Assembly (NCBI GenBank): GCA_964505555.1
Contig: CAZDIO010000103.1
Location: forward strand, 1 to 6,356
Direction of reading: 5' to 3'
Source of the DNA: CAZDIO01 sp964505555
GTDB lineage: Bacteria > Bdellovibrionota_C > UBA2361 > SZUA-149 > CAZDIO01
DNA: 6,356 nt
Below, one piece after another: positions 1 through 6,288 of the stretch (positions are counted from its first letter, which is position 1; each line of letters begins with the position of its first letter). Under the pieces are notes generated by a model. The model was given only the letters and a program-made list of their open reading frames with translations. It was not told where the DNA came from and searched no databases. Made by a program: the position numbers and the translations under genes.

Positions 1-55
1 TTTCTTTGCCAGCCAAGACAACAATACTATTATCTCTACATAATTTACGTTTTTG

Positions 56-70
56 CTCCCCTCCCCCCCC
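56..70 (+). repeat. C-rich homopolymer tract
   Basis: A C, T, C4, T, C8 run lies in the non-coding left end, about 50 nt past the stop of the putative lipoprotein gene. Positions 1-118 otherwise show no gene and no convincing terminator. Confidence 0.7.
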
Positions 71-112
71 AACGACAGGTTTCTTGCCACACTTAAAGTG
101 AAAGAGCTCTAG
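71..112 (+). repeat. 42-nt repeat, left copy
   Basis: This block has AACGACAGG, 13 nt, TTAAAGTG, 5 nt and GCTCTAG in that order. The same three words with identical spacing occur on the opposite strand at 6289-6330. By hand count 30 of 42 positions match, with the three words (24 nt) identical. It lies just past the stop of the putative lipoprotein gene. Its nature is unknown: it could be a small dispersed or mobile repeat or a shared regulatory site. Confidence 0.6.
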
Positions 113-118
113 ACTTGC

Positions 119-385
119 TCACTCAAGAGATTGAATTTGATCGCGAACGGTAATATCTGCTGCTTCGACTGAGCGTTTTGCGTTTCGTGCTTTTGATTTG
201 GGAACTTCCCAGATCTCACTTACCTCTTTGGCGTGACTTCTTGGATTTGAAGTTTCTTCTGAAGAATCCTCAACCTCTTCGCGACCCTGACACCCCACCA
301 ACGAAACAAAGAGCAATACAACAAACACATATCGCAGTGTAAGGAATCTTTGAGAGATGAGAAACTGAAGAGAAGATGTAAACAC
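119..385 (-). CDS. Small putative lipoprotein downstream of rpsI
   Basis: The frame encodes a short protein with a lipoprotein signal: basic residue(s), a hydrophobic run YVFVVLLFVSLV, then the lipobox LVGC followed by QGREE. Processing would leave a 57-residue lipidated peptide, rich in E, K, R and S, with no recognisable domain. Glutamine after the cysteine is compatible with outer-membrane sorting under the E. coli rule. The start is not settled. The open frame extends up to a GTG at 493, but that would overlap the conserved rpsI tail by 92 nt and place about 67 residues before the cysteine, too long for a signal peptide. The GTG at 385, given here, lies 16 nt after the rpsI stop and leaves 31 residues before the cysteine. 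A CTG at 337 would give a compact 15-residue signal but would be a rare start. None has a clear ribosome site. I do not recognise the family, and a chance frame or decayed gene is possible. Confidence 0.45.
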   Translation of the reverse strand: MFTSSLQFLISQRFLTLRYVFVVLLFVSLVGCQGREEVEDSSEETSNPRSHAKEVSEIWEVPKSKARNAKRSVEAADITVRDQIQSLE

Positions 386-401
386 TTTACGTGTAACGAT
401 C

Positions 402-806
402 TTAACGTTTTGAGTATTGTGGTCTCTTTCTTGCTTTGTGACGACCCGCTTTCTTTCGCTCAACTTTTCTTGCATCTCGCGTAAGAAAGCCACCTTTTTT
501 TAACACCGAGCGAAGCGCTGGCTCAACCTTGAGAAGCGCTCGTGAAACTCCTTGGAGCACAGCACCGGCCTGACCAGATTTCCCCCCACCCACAACAGAG
601 ATCCTGAAGTGATACTTCCCCATTCGCTCCGTCAACTCTAATGGTTGATGAATAATCATCTGCGTGGTGGGACGAGGAAAATACTCTTCAAAGGTTCGGC
701 CGTTGACGACGATCTTTCCTGCATCAGATGCCGTAGCCTGTTTAATGAAGACCCGTGCACTTGAGGTTTTTCTTCTTCCGGTCGCCGATATTGCCTTTGC
801 TGCCAT
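402..806 (-). CDS. rpsI: 30S ribosomal protein S9
   Basis: This is a complete 134-residue S9 of the small subunit, against 130 in E. coli. It shows the N-terminal ATGRRKTSSARVFIK block (8-22), QPLELTERMGKY (54-65), the GGGKSGQAGAVLQGVSRAL core (73-91) and the basic tail FLTRDARKVERKKAGRHKAR (107-126) ending in SKR. That terminal SKR reaches toward the P-site tRNA in known ribosomes. A small insertion near residue 25 (ATASDAG) accounts for most of the extra length. The ATG is served by a good AGGA site 6 nt upstream. The open frame of the downstream putative lipoprotein overlaps the last 92 nt in another register if its longest form is taken. A run of seven A residues (minus strand, 495-501) lies in the VLKKGG codons. 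Confidence 0.99.
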   Translation of the reverse strand: MAAKAISATGRRKTSSARVFIKQATASDAGKIVVNGRTFEEYFPRPTTQMIIHQPLELTERMGKYHFRISVVGGGKSGQAGAVLQGVSRALLKVEPALRSVLKKGGFLTRDARKVERKKAGRHKARKRPQYSKR

Positions 807-812
807 CTGTAT

Positions 813-816
813 TCCT
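813..816 (-). promoter_or_regulatory. Ribosome binding site of rpsI
   Basis: AGGA lies 6 nt before the rpsI ATG, within the 33-nt gap after rplM. It fixes the rpsI start and shows independent initiation on the shared message. Confidence 0.75.
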
Positions 817-839
817 AATTGTTAAAAGTGTGTTTATCC

Positions 840-1268
840 CTAAATGCCCTTTGGTTGTTGAGCTCCGTGCGGATGCTCAGGACCTGGATAAATCTTAAGT
901 TTTCGTAACTGTTGTTTTCCTAATGCGTTCTTCGGTAACATTCCCTGAACAGCAAAGGTGAGCACCTTCTCTGGATTATCTGCAAGGAGTTCTCCAGCCG
1001 AGAGGGTCTTAATCCCGCCGATGAAGCCGGTATGATAAAAGTATTTCTTATCCTCTGCTTTTTTTCCAGAAAACCGAACATCCTTTGCATTCACGACAAC
1101 AACGAAGTGACCGGTATCACAATGAGGAGTATAACGAGTATTGGTTTTTCCACGGAGAATGGAAGCGATCTGCGAGGCGAGACGGCCTACAGTTTTTCCC
1201 GTTGCATCTATTAAGACCCACTGACGGTTATTATTTGCGTCCTGTGAGGTCTCTAAATGAGTTTTCAT
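840..1268 (-). CDS. rplM: 50S ribosomal protein L13
   Basis: This is a complete 142-residue L13, the same length as in E. coli, and an early-assembling 23S rRNA-binding protein of the large subunit. Family blocks are clear: WVLIDATGKTVGRLAS (17-32), YTPHCDTGHFVVVVNA (46-61), YFYHTGFIGGIK (76-87), and GMLPKNALGKQQLRKLKIY (109-127) followed by GPEHPHGAQQP. It starts at ATG with no obvious Shine-Dalgarno match just upstream. It is followed by rpsI after a 33-nt gap, the standard bacterial L13-S9 pair. A candidate promoter lies about 60-85 nt upstream, so the pair is probably transcribed independently of the polA/sigma genes, although no terminator is visible between the two groups. In E. coli L13 represses its own operon; whether that happens here is unknown. 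Confidence 0.99.
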   Translation of the reverse strand: MKTHLETSQDANNNRQWVLIDATGKTVGRLASQIASILRGKTNTRYTPHCDTGHFVVVVNAKDVRFSGKKAEDKKYFYHTGFIGGIKTLSAGELLADNPEKVLTFAVQGMLPKNALGKQQLRKLKIYPGPEHPHGAQQPKGI

Positions 1269-1318
1269 TTACGTGTTCTAACTTTGTCCGATTGATAATG
1301 GGCGACTTTAAATACTAA

Positions 1319-1354
1319 AGCTCGCGAAGATAACACACTAAAAATTATGGTCAA
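1319..1354 (-). promoter_or_regulatory. Candidate sigma70 promoter for rplM-rpsI
   Basis: On the minus strand TTGACC (1354-1349, five of six to the -35 consensus) is followed by a 16-nt spacer and TATCTT (1332-1327, four of six to the -10 consensus). A TG one base upstream of the -10 makes it an extended type. Transcription would begin near 1319-1320, leaving a leader of about 50 nt before rplM. It is the best match in the 133-nt gap between the exported-protein gene and rplM. It is inferred from sequence only. Confidence 0.5.
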
Positions 1355-1401
1355 TGTAGTTTATAAAGAAAGCTGCCCACAAATACCCAGAAAATCAGTG
1401 T

Positions 1402-1968
1402 TTAATTATGGATCGGGCAGTTTACCTTAACGCAGATAATCGTAGAGCGGTTCTGACTACTATCCGTTCCAAGCACCATGCTACGGCCATTTACCATCCG
1501 CAAGGTCGTTGAAAGTATCTCCTCACCACTCTCATCTTTCCAATCAACAAAGACCCGCACTCGCTTATGGACAATCGTCTGCGGAGTGACGCGAATAGAG
1601 CTTTTCTCACCTTCTGCACCGACAAGCTCAAAACCAGCTTCCTTCATCAGCGAAACACGTTGCTCATGAGCTTGGAGCACCTGGTACCGTTGAAAGGGTA
1701 ACGGTTGGAGTTGGTTTTTTACATCAAGTAAAAACTTCCCCGTAGTCAACTTTCTCTTCCCAAGCTCCTCATCCTTTTCAGAACCCCGAATCACCCTTAC
1801 TCCAACAAGACAATCGTGAAGATGACCACCCTCTTTACGCACCTCCTCCGCAGAGATCATTTGGGGAGAGAGAGAGAGAAATACCACAACGAGAAAAGAT
1901 ATTGGCAAAAAGCGAATCAAAGTTATCGAGGGGTTTGCACTTACAACGAAAGAAGACATAGAGAACAC
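1402..1968 (-). CDS. Uncharacterised exported protein of the sigma-factor cluster
   Basis: This 188-residue protein starts with a signal peptide: a hydrophobic core at about 20-34 (FLPISFLVVVFLSLS) and a likely signal peptidase I site after ISA (residue 40). The mature chain of about 148 residues is predicted to be periplasmic or surface exposed and looks beta-rich. Its core has the pattern LPFQRYQVLQ (90-99), IRVTPQTI (125-132), VRVFVDWKD (137-145) and STTLRMVNGRSMVLG (153-167). From memory this order (F-x-x-Y-x-VL, then VTP, then a strand pair and NG-x-x-x-VLG) resembles unnamed proteins encoded beside ECF sigma/anti-sigma genes in delta-proteobacterial and planctomycete genomes. I cannot verify this here and know of no assigned function. 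Three cysteines (C53, C179, C184) could form a disulfide. The first codon is GTG at 1968; ATG at 1959 (M4) is an equally good start, as AGG repeats sit 5 nt and 10 nt upstream respectively. It lies 2 nt after the anti-sigma stop, so it may act in sensing or modulating that pathway. Confidence 0.8.
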   Translation of the reverse strand: MFSMSSFVVSANPSITLIRFLPISFLVVVFLSLSPQMISAEEVRKEGGHLHDCLVGVRVIRGSEKDEELGKRKLTTGKFLLDVKNQLQPLPFQRYQVLQAHEQRVSLMKEAGFELVGAEGEKSSIRVTPQTIVHKRVRVFVDWKDESGEEILSTTLRMVNGRSMVLGTDSSQNRSTIICVKVNCPIHN

Positions 1969-1970
1969 AC

Positions 1971-2762
1971 CTACCTAATCACTTGAGTTTTTGCATTTCG
2001 CGCAACCCAAATTACTGGCGCCTCACTTCTCCCTTCTGCTGCAAAAAGACGAACGCCATGAACACTTGCAATCCCTTCGATATCTAGCCCATCGGCACGA
2101 AGGCCGCCAAGTACAAAATCAGACCCCACGATCTGTTGAGCAGGAAACACTGGCTTATCTCGTAATCGAAGGTGGGCAAGGTAATCACCGGCTCGTTGAC
2201 GTGATATCGACAAGGGCGCTGTGGCGGTTGGCCGATAGACAACTAACTTTGTATCAGCAATTTCTCTTCTTGCATTTGCTGCCCAAGGAGCTTGCTCCAA
2301 ACCATTCTGCGCAACTTGATATAATTTCTCTCTCTGCTCCTGAGAAGAGATAAAAAAGAACGAGAGCACAAGAACAGCAGCAACTCCAATCCCCGCCGCT
2401 CGATAGCTCAGAGCATGAATGCTACTTCGAAATCCTTCGAGAACATGAAAGAATTTTTCACTAAAAGTAAACTCTGTTCCCCGTTTTTGAAAACGATCCT
2501 GCTGAGCACGAGCGATCTCTCCTACCTCATCAGCAATAGCTGCCCAAATATCAAGCTTACTTCCTTTTACTTTTTGGAGCTCGGTTTGATACCATCCACG
2601 AAGTGAGGTCCGAACGACACGCAACTCATCAAGTTTTTCCTGGAGTAACACCTCTTGTGAAAGTCGATTTCGAAGGAACTGCTCCTGCTTCTCTCCAAGT
2701 TCTCCATCTAGAAAAAGAGAGAGAAGCTCTTCATCTCGACTCGATATCTCTCGATTAGACAT
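1971..2762 (-). CDS. Cysteine-free transmembrane anti-sigma factor
   Basis: This 263-residue protein most likely holds the neighbouring ECF sigma factor inactive at the inner membrane. The N-terminal cytoplasmic part begins ELLSLFLDGELGEKQEQFL (12-30), matching the helix opening common to anti-sigma domains (xxSLFLDGEL). The usual zinc motif HxxxCxxC is absent and the whole protein contains no cysteine, so it would be a zinc-free type. One membrane helix lies at about 122-139 (AAGIGVAAVLVLSFFFIS). The region after it (about 141-263) should be periplasmic, giving an N-in/C-out layout; it ends in a beta-rich stretch with APVIWVARN (249-257). The ATG sits in the overlap ATGTCTAA with the sigma gene and has a good AGAGGGAAG ribosome site. 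The family is inferred from position, topology and the N-terminal motif rather than from strong similarity. Release could involve regulated proteolysis as for RseA, but nothing in the sequence proves that. Confidence 0.82.
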   Translation of the reverse strand: MSNREISSRDEELLSLFLDGELGEKQEQFLRNRLSQEVLLQEKLDELRVVRTSLRGWYQTELQKVKGSKLDIWAAIADEVGEIARAQQDRFQKRGTEFTFSEKFFHVLEGFRSSIHALSYRAAGIGVAAVLVLSFFFISSQEQREKLYQVAQNGLEQAPWAANARREIADTKLVVYRPTATAPLSISRQRAGDYLAHLRLRDKPVFPAQQIVGSDFVLGGLRADGLDIEGIASVHGVRLFAAEGRSEAPVIWVARNAKTQVIR

Positions 2763-3498
2763 TGTTGCTTCCCTCTACATTCTTTGACTTTCCATCGTTC
2801 GACTCTCCATCCCCGACACCCTTATCTGCCTGTAACTCACGAAGCGCTTCTTGCAGTTTCTTCCTTGCATGGTGCAATCGGCTCATCACCGTACCTTTTG
2901 AGCACCCCACCACATCGCTAATCTCCGCATACGATAACCCATCAATCTCCCTCAAGATAATGACAGCACGGTGTGCGGGGCTTAGGGTCTTTATCGCCTC
3001 ACTTAAATGTTGACGTAGCTGGGAATTCTCAAATTCATTTTCTGGGTCAGATCCTCGAGAAAGAAGGGCTGAATTTGACCCATCTTTCCCCTGCTCCGCA
3101 AAGGAGGAGAGGGTGTGGAGATCCCCCGTAGAGGTCTCCATGTGCCTATATCTCTTTCGCTGCTCATCAATGGCTAGGTTAAAAACGATTCGATACAACC
3201 AGGTATAGAAACTTGATTCCCCTTTGAATGAAGAGAGATTTCGAAAGGCCTTCAAGAACGCCTCTTGGACTATGTCTTCTGCATCCTCTCTTCGTCCAAT
3301 AATTGACTGCGCCACAAGAAGGACGCGGTGTTGATACCGCTCAACAAGCGCACGAAAGGAGTTTACGTCACCCTCCCGTGCGAGGTTAACAAGCTCCTTA
3401 TCTTCAAAACCTTTTGGTGTTGCTGATGCAGAGTTCGTCTTCAATATTACTCCTATAGATTCGCTCATACTTTTTTCGGGTTTAGATCGTAACATCAT
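2755..3498 (-). CDS. RpoE-like ECF sigma factor
   Basis: This 247-residue protein is an extracytoplasmic-function (group 4) sigma factor that directs RNA polymerase to a stress or envelope regulon. Region 2 spans about 35-120, with DAEDIVQEAFLKAF (72-85) for core binding and the TWLYRIVFNLAIDEQRKR stretch (99-116) for -10 melting and recognition. Region 4 spans about 160-220, with LSPAHRAVIILREIDGLSYAEI and the helix-turn-helix GCSKGTVMSRLHHARKKL (198-215). There is no region 1.1 or 3 and no extra C-terminal domain. A polar 20-residue tail (about 228-247) is made of a degenerate five-residue repeat. The start is uncertain: ATG at 3498, the next codon, or ATG at 3468 (M11) all lack a good ribosome binding site, and the residues before about 33 look unconserved. 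It begins 6 nt after polA and overlaps the anti-sigma gene by 8 nt, typical of a coupled sigma/anti-sigma pair. The specific ECF subgroup and target promoters cannot be told from this window. Confidence 0.95.
   Translation of the reverse strand: MMLRSKPEKSMSESIGVILKTNSASATPKGFEDKELVNLAREGDVNSFRALVERYQHRVLLVAQSIIGRREDAEDIVQEAFLKAFRNLSSFKGESSFYTWLYRIVFNLAIDEQRKRYRHMETSTGDLHTLSSFAEQGKDGSNSALLSRGSDPENEFENSQLRQHLSEAIKTLSPAHRAVIILREIDGLSYAEISDVVGCSKGTVMSRLHHARKKLQEALRELQADKGVGDGESNDGKSKNVEGSNNV
2768..2776 (-). promoter_or_regulatory. Ribosome binding site of the anti-sigma gene
   Basis: AGAGGGAAG sits inside the last codons of the sigma gene, with GAGGGA ending 7 nt before the anti-sigma ATG. It supports the ATG at 2762 and the 8-nt ATGTCTAA overlap, an arrangement that favours coupled and roughly matched synthesis of sigma and anti-sigma. 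The same bases encode part of the repeated polar tail of the sigma factor. Confidence 0.75.
2770..2814 (-). repeat. Degenerate 15-nt repeat in the sigma-factor tail
   Basis: Three 15-nt in-frame units encode GDGES, NDGKS and KNVEG (residues 229-243) at the disordered-looking C-terminus. Units one and two match at 10 of 15 bases and units two and three at 9 of 15 by hand count. The third unit contains the ribosome binding site of the anti-sigma gene. Confidence 0.45.
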
Positions 3499-3504
3499 CA
3501 GACA

Positions 3505-6243
3505 TCACGGAGCATCTCCCCAAGTCCTTCCTAAAGAGACATCAACCTTAAGCGGCACATCAAATTCTACCGCAGACTCCATGGTATCTACAACCAGATT
3601 TTTTATCCGCTCTGATTCTTCCTCTTTGACTTCAATTACTAGTTCATCATGAACCTGAAGCACCATCTCTGCGATACTATTTAATTTTTCGCTGTTTAAC
3701 TTTTCACCGCTTAATTTTTGACCGAGATGGATCATCGCAAGTTTAATCACATCCGCCGCAGTCCCTTGGAGTGGAGCGTTTCCAACCGATCTCATCACAT
3801 ACCCTTCATCCCGACCTGAACTATCAATATCGCTCAGGTAGCGACGGCGTCCAAAGTATGTTTCAACATAACCACTCTCCTTTGCCTTTACAAAAAGATC
3901 ATCAAAATACTTACGAACATTTGGGTAGCGCATAAAATAGTTATCAATATACTGCTGCGCCTGCTTTCGAGAGATCCCCAGGTCTTGAGCAAGGCGAAAA
4001 GCACTCATTCCATAAATAATTCCAAAGTTAATCGTTTTGGCGATCCGACGTAACCGACCTCGCTCCTCTTCAGAAGCGCCCATATCACCAAACAGTTCCG
4101 TTGCGGTGACGGTATGAATATCCTCTCCAGCAAGAAATGCTTTTTTAAGGTTTGCATCACCCGTAAGCTCAGCAAGCACTCGAAGCTCAATTTGAGAATA
4201 ATCTACAGAAAGAAGGAGGTACCCAGGGCGCGCAACAAACGCATTTCGAATCAATCGCCCACGGGCGGTACGGATCGGGATATTCTGGAGGTTTGGATCA
4301 CTCGAACTTAAACGTCCCGTTGCTGCAACCGCTTGATTGTATGAAGTATGAATCCGTCCGGTCTTTGGATTACACAACCTCACCAGAGCATCTACGTAAG
4401 TCGATTTTAACTTAAACAGCTCTCGATACTCTAAGATCTCATCAACGATCGGATGTTGACCAGAGAGCTTTTTTAACATTGATGCATCGGTAGAATAAAA
4501 ACTTTGAGTCTTTTTAATCCCCGCCGCAGACAACGAAAGTCGCTCATAGAGGATCTCGCTTAGTTGTTTTGGAGAGTTGAGATTAAACTCCCCACCAGCG
4601 AGTTTGTAAATTCGCTCTTCAAGCTGCTTAAGATCCAAAGAAAAATCCGAAGAAAGTCGCTCAAGGTAGGAAAGATCAAGAGCAATTCCTACCTCTTCCA
4701 TCTTTGCCAAAACAGGAATAAGTGGCATCTCAATCTGCTCAAAAACCCAACCAAGTGAGGGCTGTTTTTGATTCTTGCCACCAAGCATTGCTCCTAGCTT
4801 TTCTTCTAGTTGCCAGGTCACATCGGCATCATGACAAGCATAATCGCTAATCTTCTCAACTTCAAGCTCAAGCATCGAATCACAATCGCCAACGAGCTCT
4901 TTAAATTCTGTCATCACCAGATCAAGATGAGTTTTTGCAAGGCTCTTGAGTCCGTGCTGGCGTTTATCAGGATTGATTACATAGGAAGCAAGCATCACAT
5001 CAAAGCTCAAACCCTGAACTTCATACCCATTGGCATGGAGCACTTCGAGGTCAAACTTTAGATTTGCACCACTTTTTTTAATCTCTTTATTTCTAAAAAT
5101 CGGCGCGAGAAACTCCCTTACCTCTCCTGGGTCTAGAAAAAGTTCTGGATCTCCTTTTCCCAAAAAAGGAAGAAAATATGCACGATCTTTCTCCCACGAA
5201 ATAGAGATCCCAACCAGTCCACACGAAAAAGGATCCAGAGAAGAAGTTTCCGTATCAAACGCAAACGCCTGAACGGAAGAGAACTTTTTCATAAAATCAG
5301 GAAATGTCTTTGGAGTAACAAGTTCATAGCGAGATTGATCCTGGCGATCCGTTGTCGAAAGATCGGCCGCCCCCACAAGAGCTTTTAAGATACTGGTAAA
5401 CTCAAGCTCCTCAAAGAGCGAAACGGCAAGCTCTTTTTCTACCTCCCCAAGGAGAAGCTCTTCGGGACGAAGCTCCGTAAATGGCTCTACATTGATATCC
5501 AAAGTAACAAGCTTCTTACTAAGCTCAATTGCCTGAACACTTGATTCAAGCTTCTTTTGTATCCCTTTTGCCCCTCGGAGTTCTGCGATGTTTTCTACCT
5601 GTTGAAGATTATGAAGAAGATTTTCTACAGAACCAAAGTGCTTAAGAAGGATCTGCGCCGTTTTTGGACCGATCCCTTTTGCTCCAGGGATATTATCTGA
5701 ACTATCTCCGGTCAGCGCGAGGAAATCTACGATCTGTTCTGGTGCTACCCCAAACTTCTCTTCAACAACTTTTTCGGTAAAATGCACATCACGCATCGCA
5801 TCCCACACCTTTATCCCGCCATTAACGAGTTGGGTAAGATCTTTATCTCCACTTACGATCACCACGTTGAGTCCTTTTTGAGCAAGGTTCATTGCCACCG
5901 TTGCAATAATGTCATCTGCTTCAAATCCAGCTTTCTCAAAAGCTGGAATTCCCAACGCTGCTACAACCTGTCGAAAGTAAGGAAGTTGTGGAACTAAATC
6001 TTCAGGGCACTCTTTGCGGTGAGCTTTATATTCAACATACTGTTCGTGGCGAAAGGTGGGTTCCTTCGTATCAAAACATACGGCGATATGTTTTGCCTGA
6101 ACATCCCGAATGAGTTTTTGGAGCATCCGCGTAAAACCCAAAAGGGCATTCGTAGGAAATCCCTTCGAGTTCGTAAGCGCCGTAACCGCATAAAACGCCC
6201 GAAAAATATAACCGGAGCCATCAACTAAGTAGACTGTTTCCAT
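3505..6243 (-). CDS. polA: DNA polymerase I, full three-domain form
   Basis: This is a complete 912-residue DNA polymerase I, close to the 928 residues of E. coli. It fills gaps and removes RNA primers in lagging-strand synthesis and excision repair in the cytoplasm. The 5' nuclease domain (about 1-290) shows the metal-binding acidic residues D8, D58, D110/D111, D133/D135 and D180/D183. The 3'-5' exonuclease domain (about 310-490) keeps DTET (D330, E332), NLKFD (D398) and YACHD (Y468, D472), so proofreading should be active, unlike in Taq-type enzymes. The polymerase domain (about 500-912) has motif A DYSQIELR (D681), the O-helix R732/K736/F740/Y744 and motif C HDE (865-867). F740 matches the E. 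coli F762 position. A loop before motif C carries a threefold KL-x-x-E repeat. The ATG start is preceded by only a weak AAGAGA site, 4 nt away. It is the first gene of a tight run with the sigma-factor genes, stopping 6 nt before them. Confidence 0.99.
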   Translation of the reverse strand: METVYLVDGSGYIFRAFYAVTALTNSKGFPTNALLGFTRMLQKLIRDVQAKHIAVCFDTKEPTFRHEQYVEYKAHRKECPEDLVPQLPYFRQVVAALGIPAFEKAGFEADDIIATVAMNLAQKGLNVVIVSGDKDLTQLVNGGIKVWDAMRDVHFTEKVVEEKFGVAPEQIVDFLALTGDSSDNIPGAKGIGPKTAQILLKHFGSVENLLHNLQQVENIAELRGAKGIQKKLESSVQAIELSKKLVTLDINVEPFTELRPEELLLGEVEKELAVSLFEELEFTSILKALVGAADLSTTDRQDQSRYELVTPKTFPDFMKKFSSVQAFAFDTETSSLDPFSCGLVGISISWEKDRAYFLPFLGKGDPELFLDPGEVREFLAPIFRNKEIKKSGANLKFDLEVLHANGYEVQGLSFDVMLASYVINPDKRQHGLKSLAKTHLDLVMTEFKELVGDCDSMLELEVEKISDYACHDADVTWQLEEKLGAMLGGKNQKQPSLGWVFEQIEMPLIPVLAKMEEVGIALDLSYLERLSSDFSLDLKQLEERIYKLAGGEFNLNSPKQLSEILYERLSLSAAGIKKTQSFYSTDASMLKKLSGQHPIVDEILEYRELFKLKSTYVDALVRLCNPKTGRIHTSYNQAVAATGRLSSSDPNLQNIPIRTARGRLIRNAFVARPGYLLLSVDYSQIELRVLAELTGDANLKKAFLAGEDIHTVTATELFGDMGASEEERGRLRRIAKTINFGIIYGMSAFRLAQDLGISRKQAQQYIDNYFMRYPNVRKYFDDLFVKAKESGYVETYFGRRRYLSDIDSSGRDEGYVMRSVGNAPLQGTAADVIKLAMIHLGQKLSGEKLNSEKLNSIAEMVLQVHDELVIEVKEEESERIKNLVVDTMESAVEFDVPLKVDVSLGRTWGDAP
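3673..3717 (-). repeat. Threefold 15-nt in-frame repeat within polA
   Basis: Three 15-nt units in a row encode KLSGE, KLNSE and KLNSI (residues 843-857). They begin AAAAATTAA, AAAAGTTAA and AAAAATTAA. The segment is a hydrophilic insertion in the polymerase domain, a few residues before motif C (HDE). It probably arose by local duplication and is likely a tolerated surface loop. Confidence 0.7.
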
Positions 6244-6288
6244 AAGATCTCTTGATTTAGCGTAAACAAGGAGAAAGGAAAACCCTGC

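Noticed and set aside
56..70. G-quadruplex on the minus strand
   Set aside because: Only one G8 and one G4 run are present, short of four separate G tracts.
104..123. Possible terminator hairpin after the lipoprotein frame (GAGC, loop, GCTC, then TTTC)
   Set aside because: The stem is only four pairs and no real U-run follows.
200..210. Near-palindrome GGGAACTTCCC with a GGAACTT RpoE-like -35 on the plus strand
   Set aside because: It lies inside the lipoprotein frame and points into the antisense of rpsI, with no fitting -10 or gene.
495..501. Run of seven A on the minus strand in rpsI as a programmed frameshift into the downstream lipoprotein frame
   Set aside because: A -1 slip does not lead into that frame, the full rpsI frame gives a normal S9 tail, and a fusion would lose the essential C-terminus.
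508..517. GAGCGAAGCG, matching part of the REP-like repeat
   Set aside because: It lies within conserved rpsI codons (PALRSV region) and lacks the flanking TTGC and GCAATCTC parts, so it is a chance match.
1360..1401. Terminator between the exported-protein gene and rplM
   Set aside because: CTGGG and GTGGGCAG do not pair, and no stem followed by T-run was found.
1991..2353. Plus-strand open frame of 120 residues opposite the anti-sigma gene
   Set aside because: It is antisense to a well-supported gene, has no ribosome site or recognisable domain, and looks like a shadow frame.
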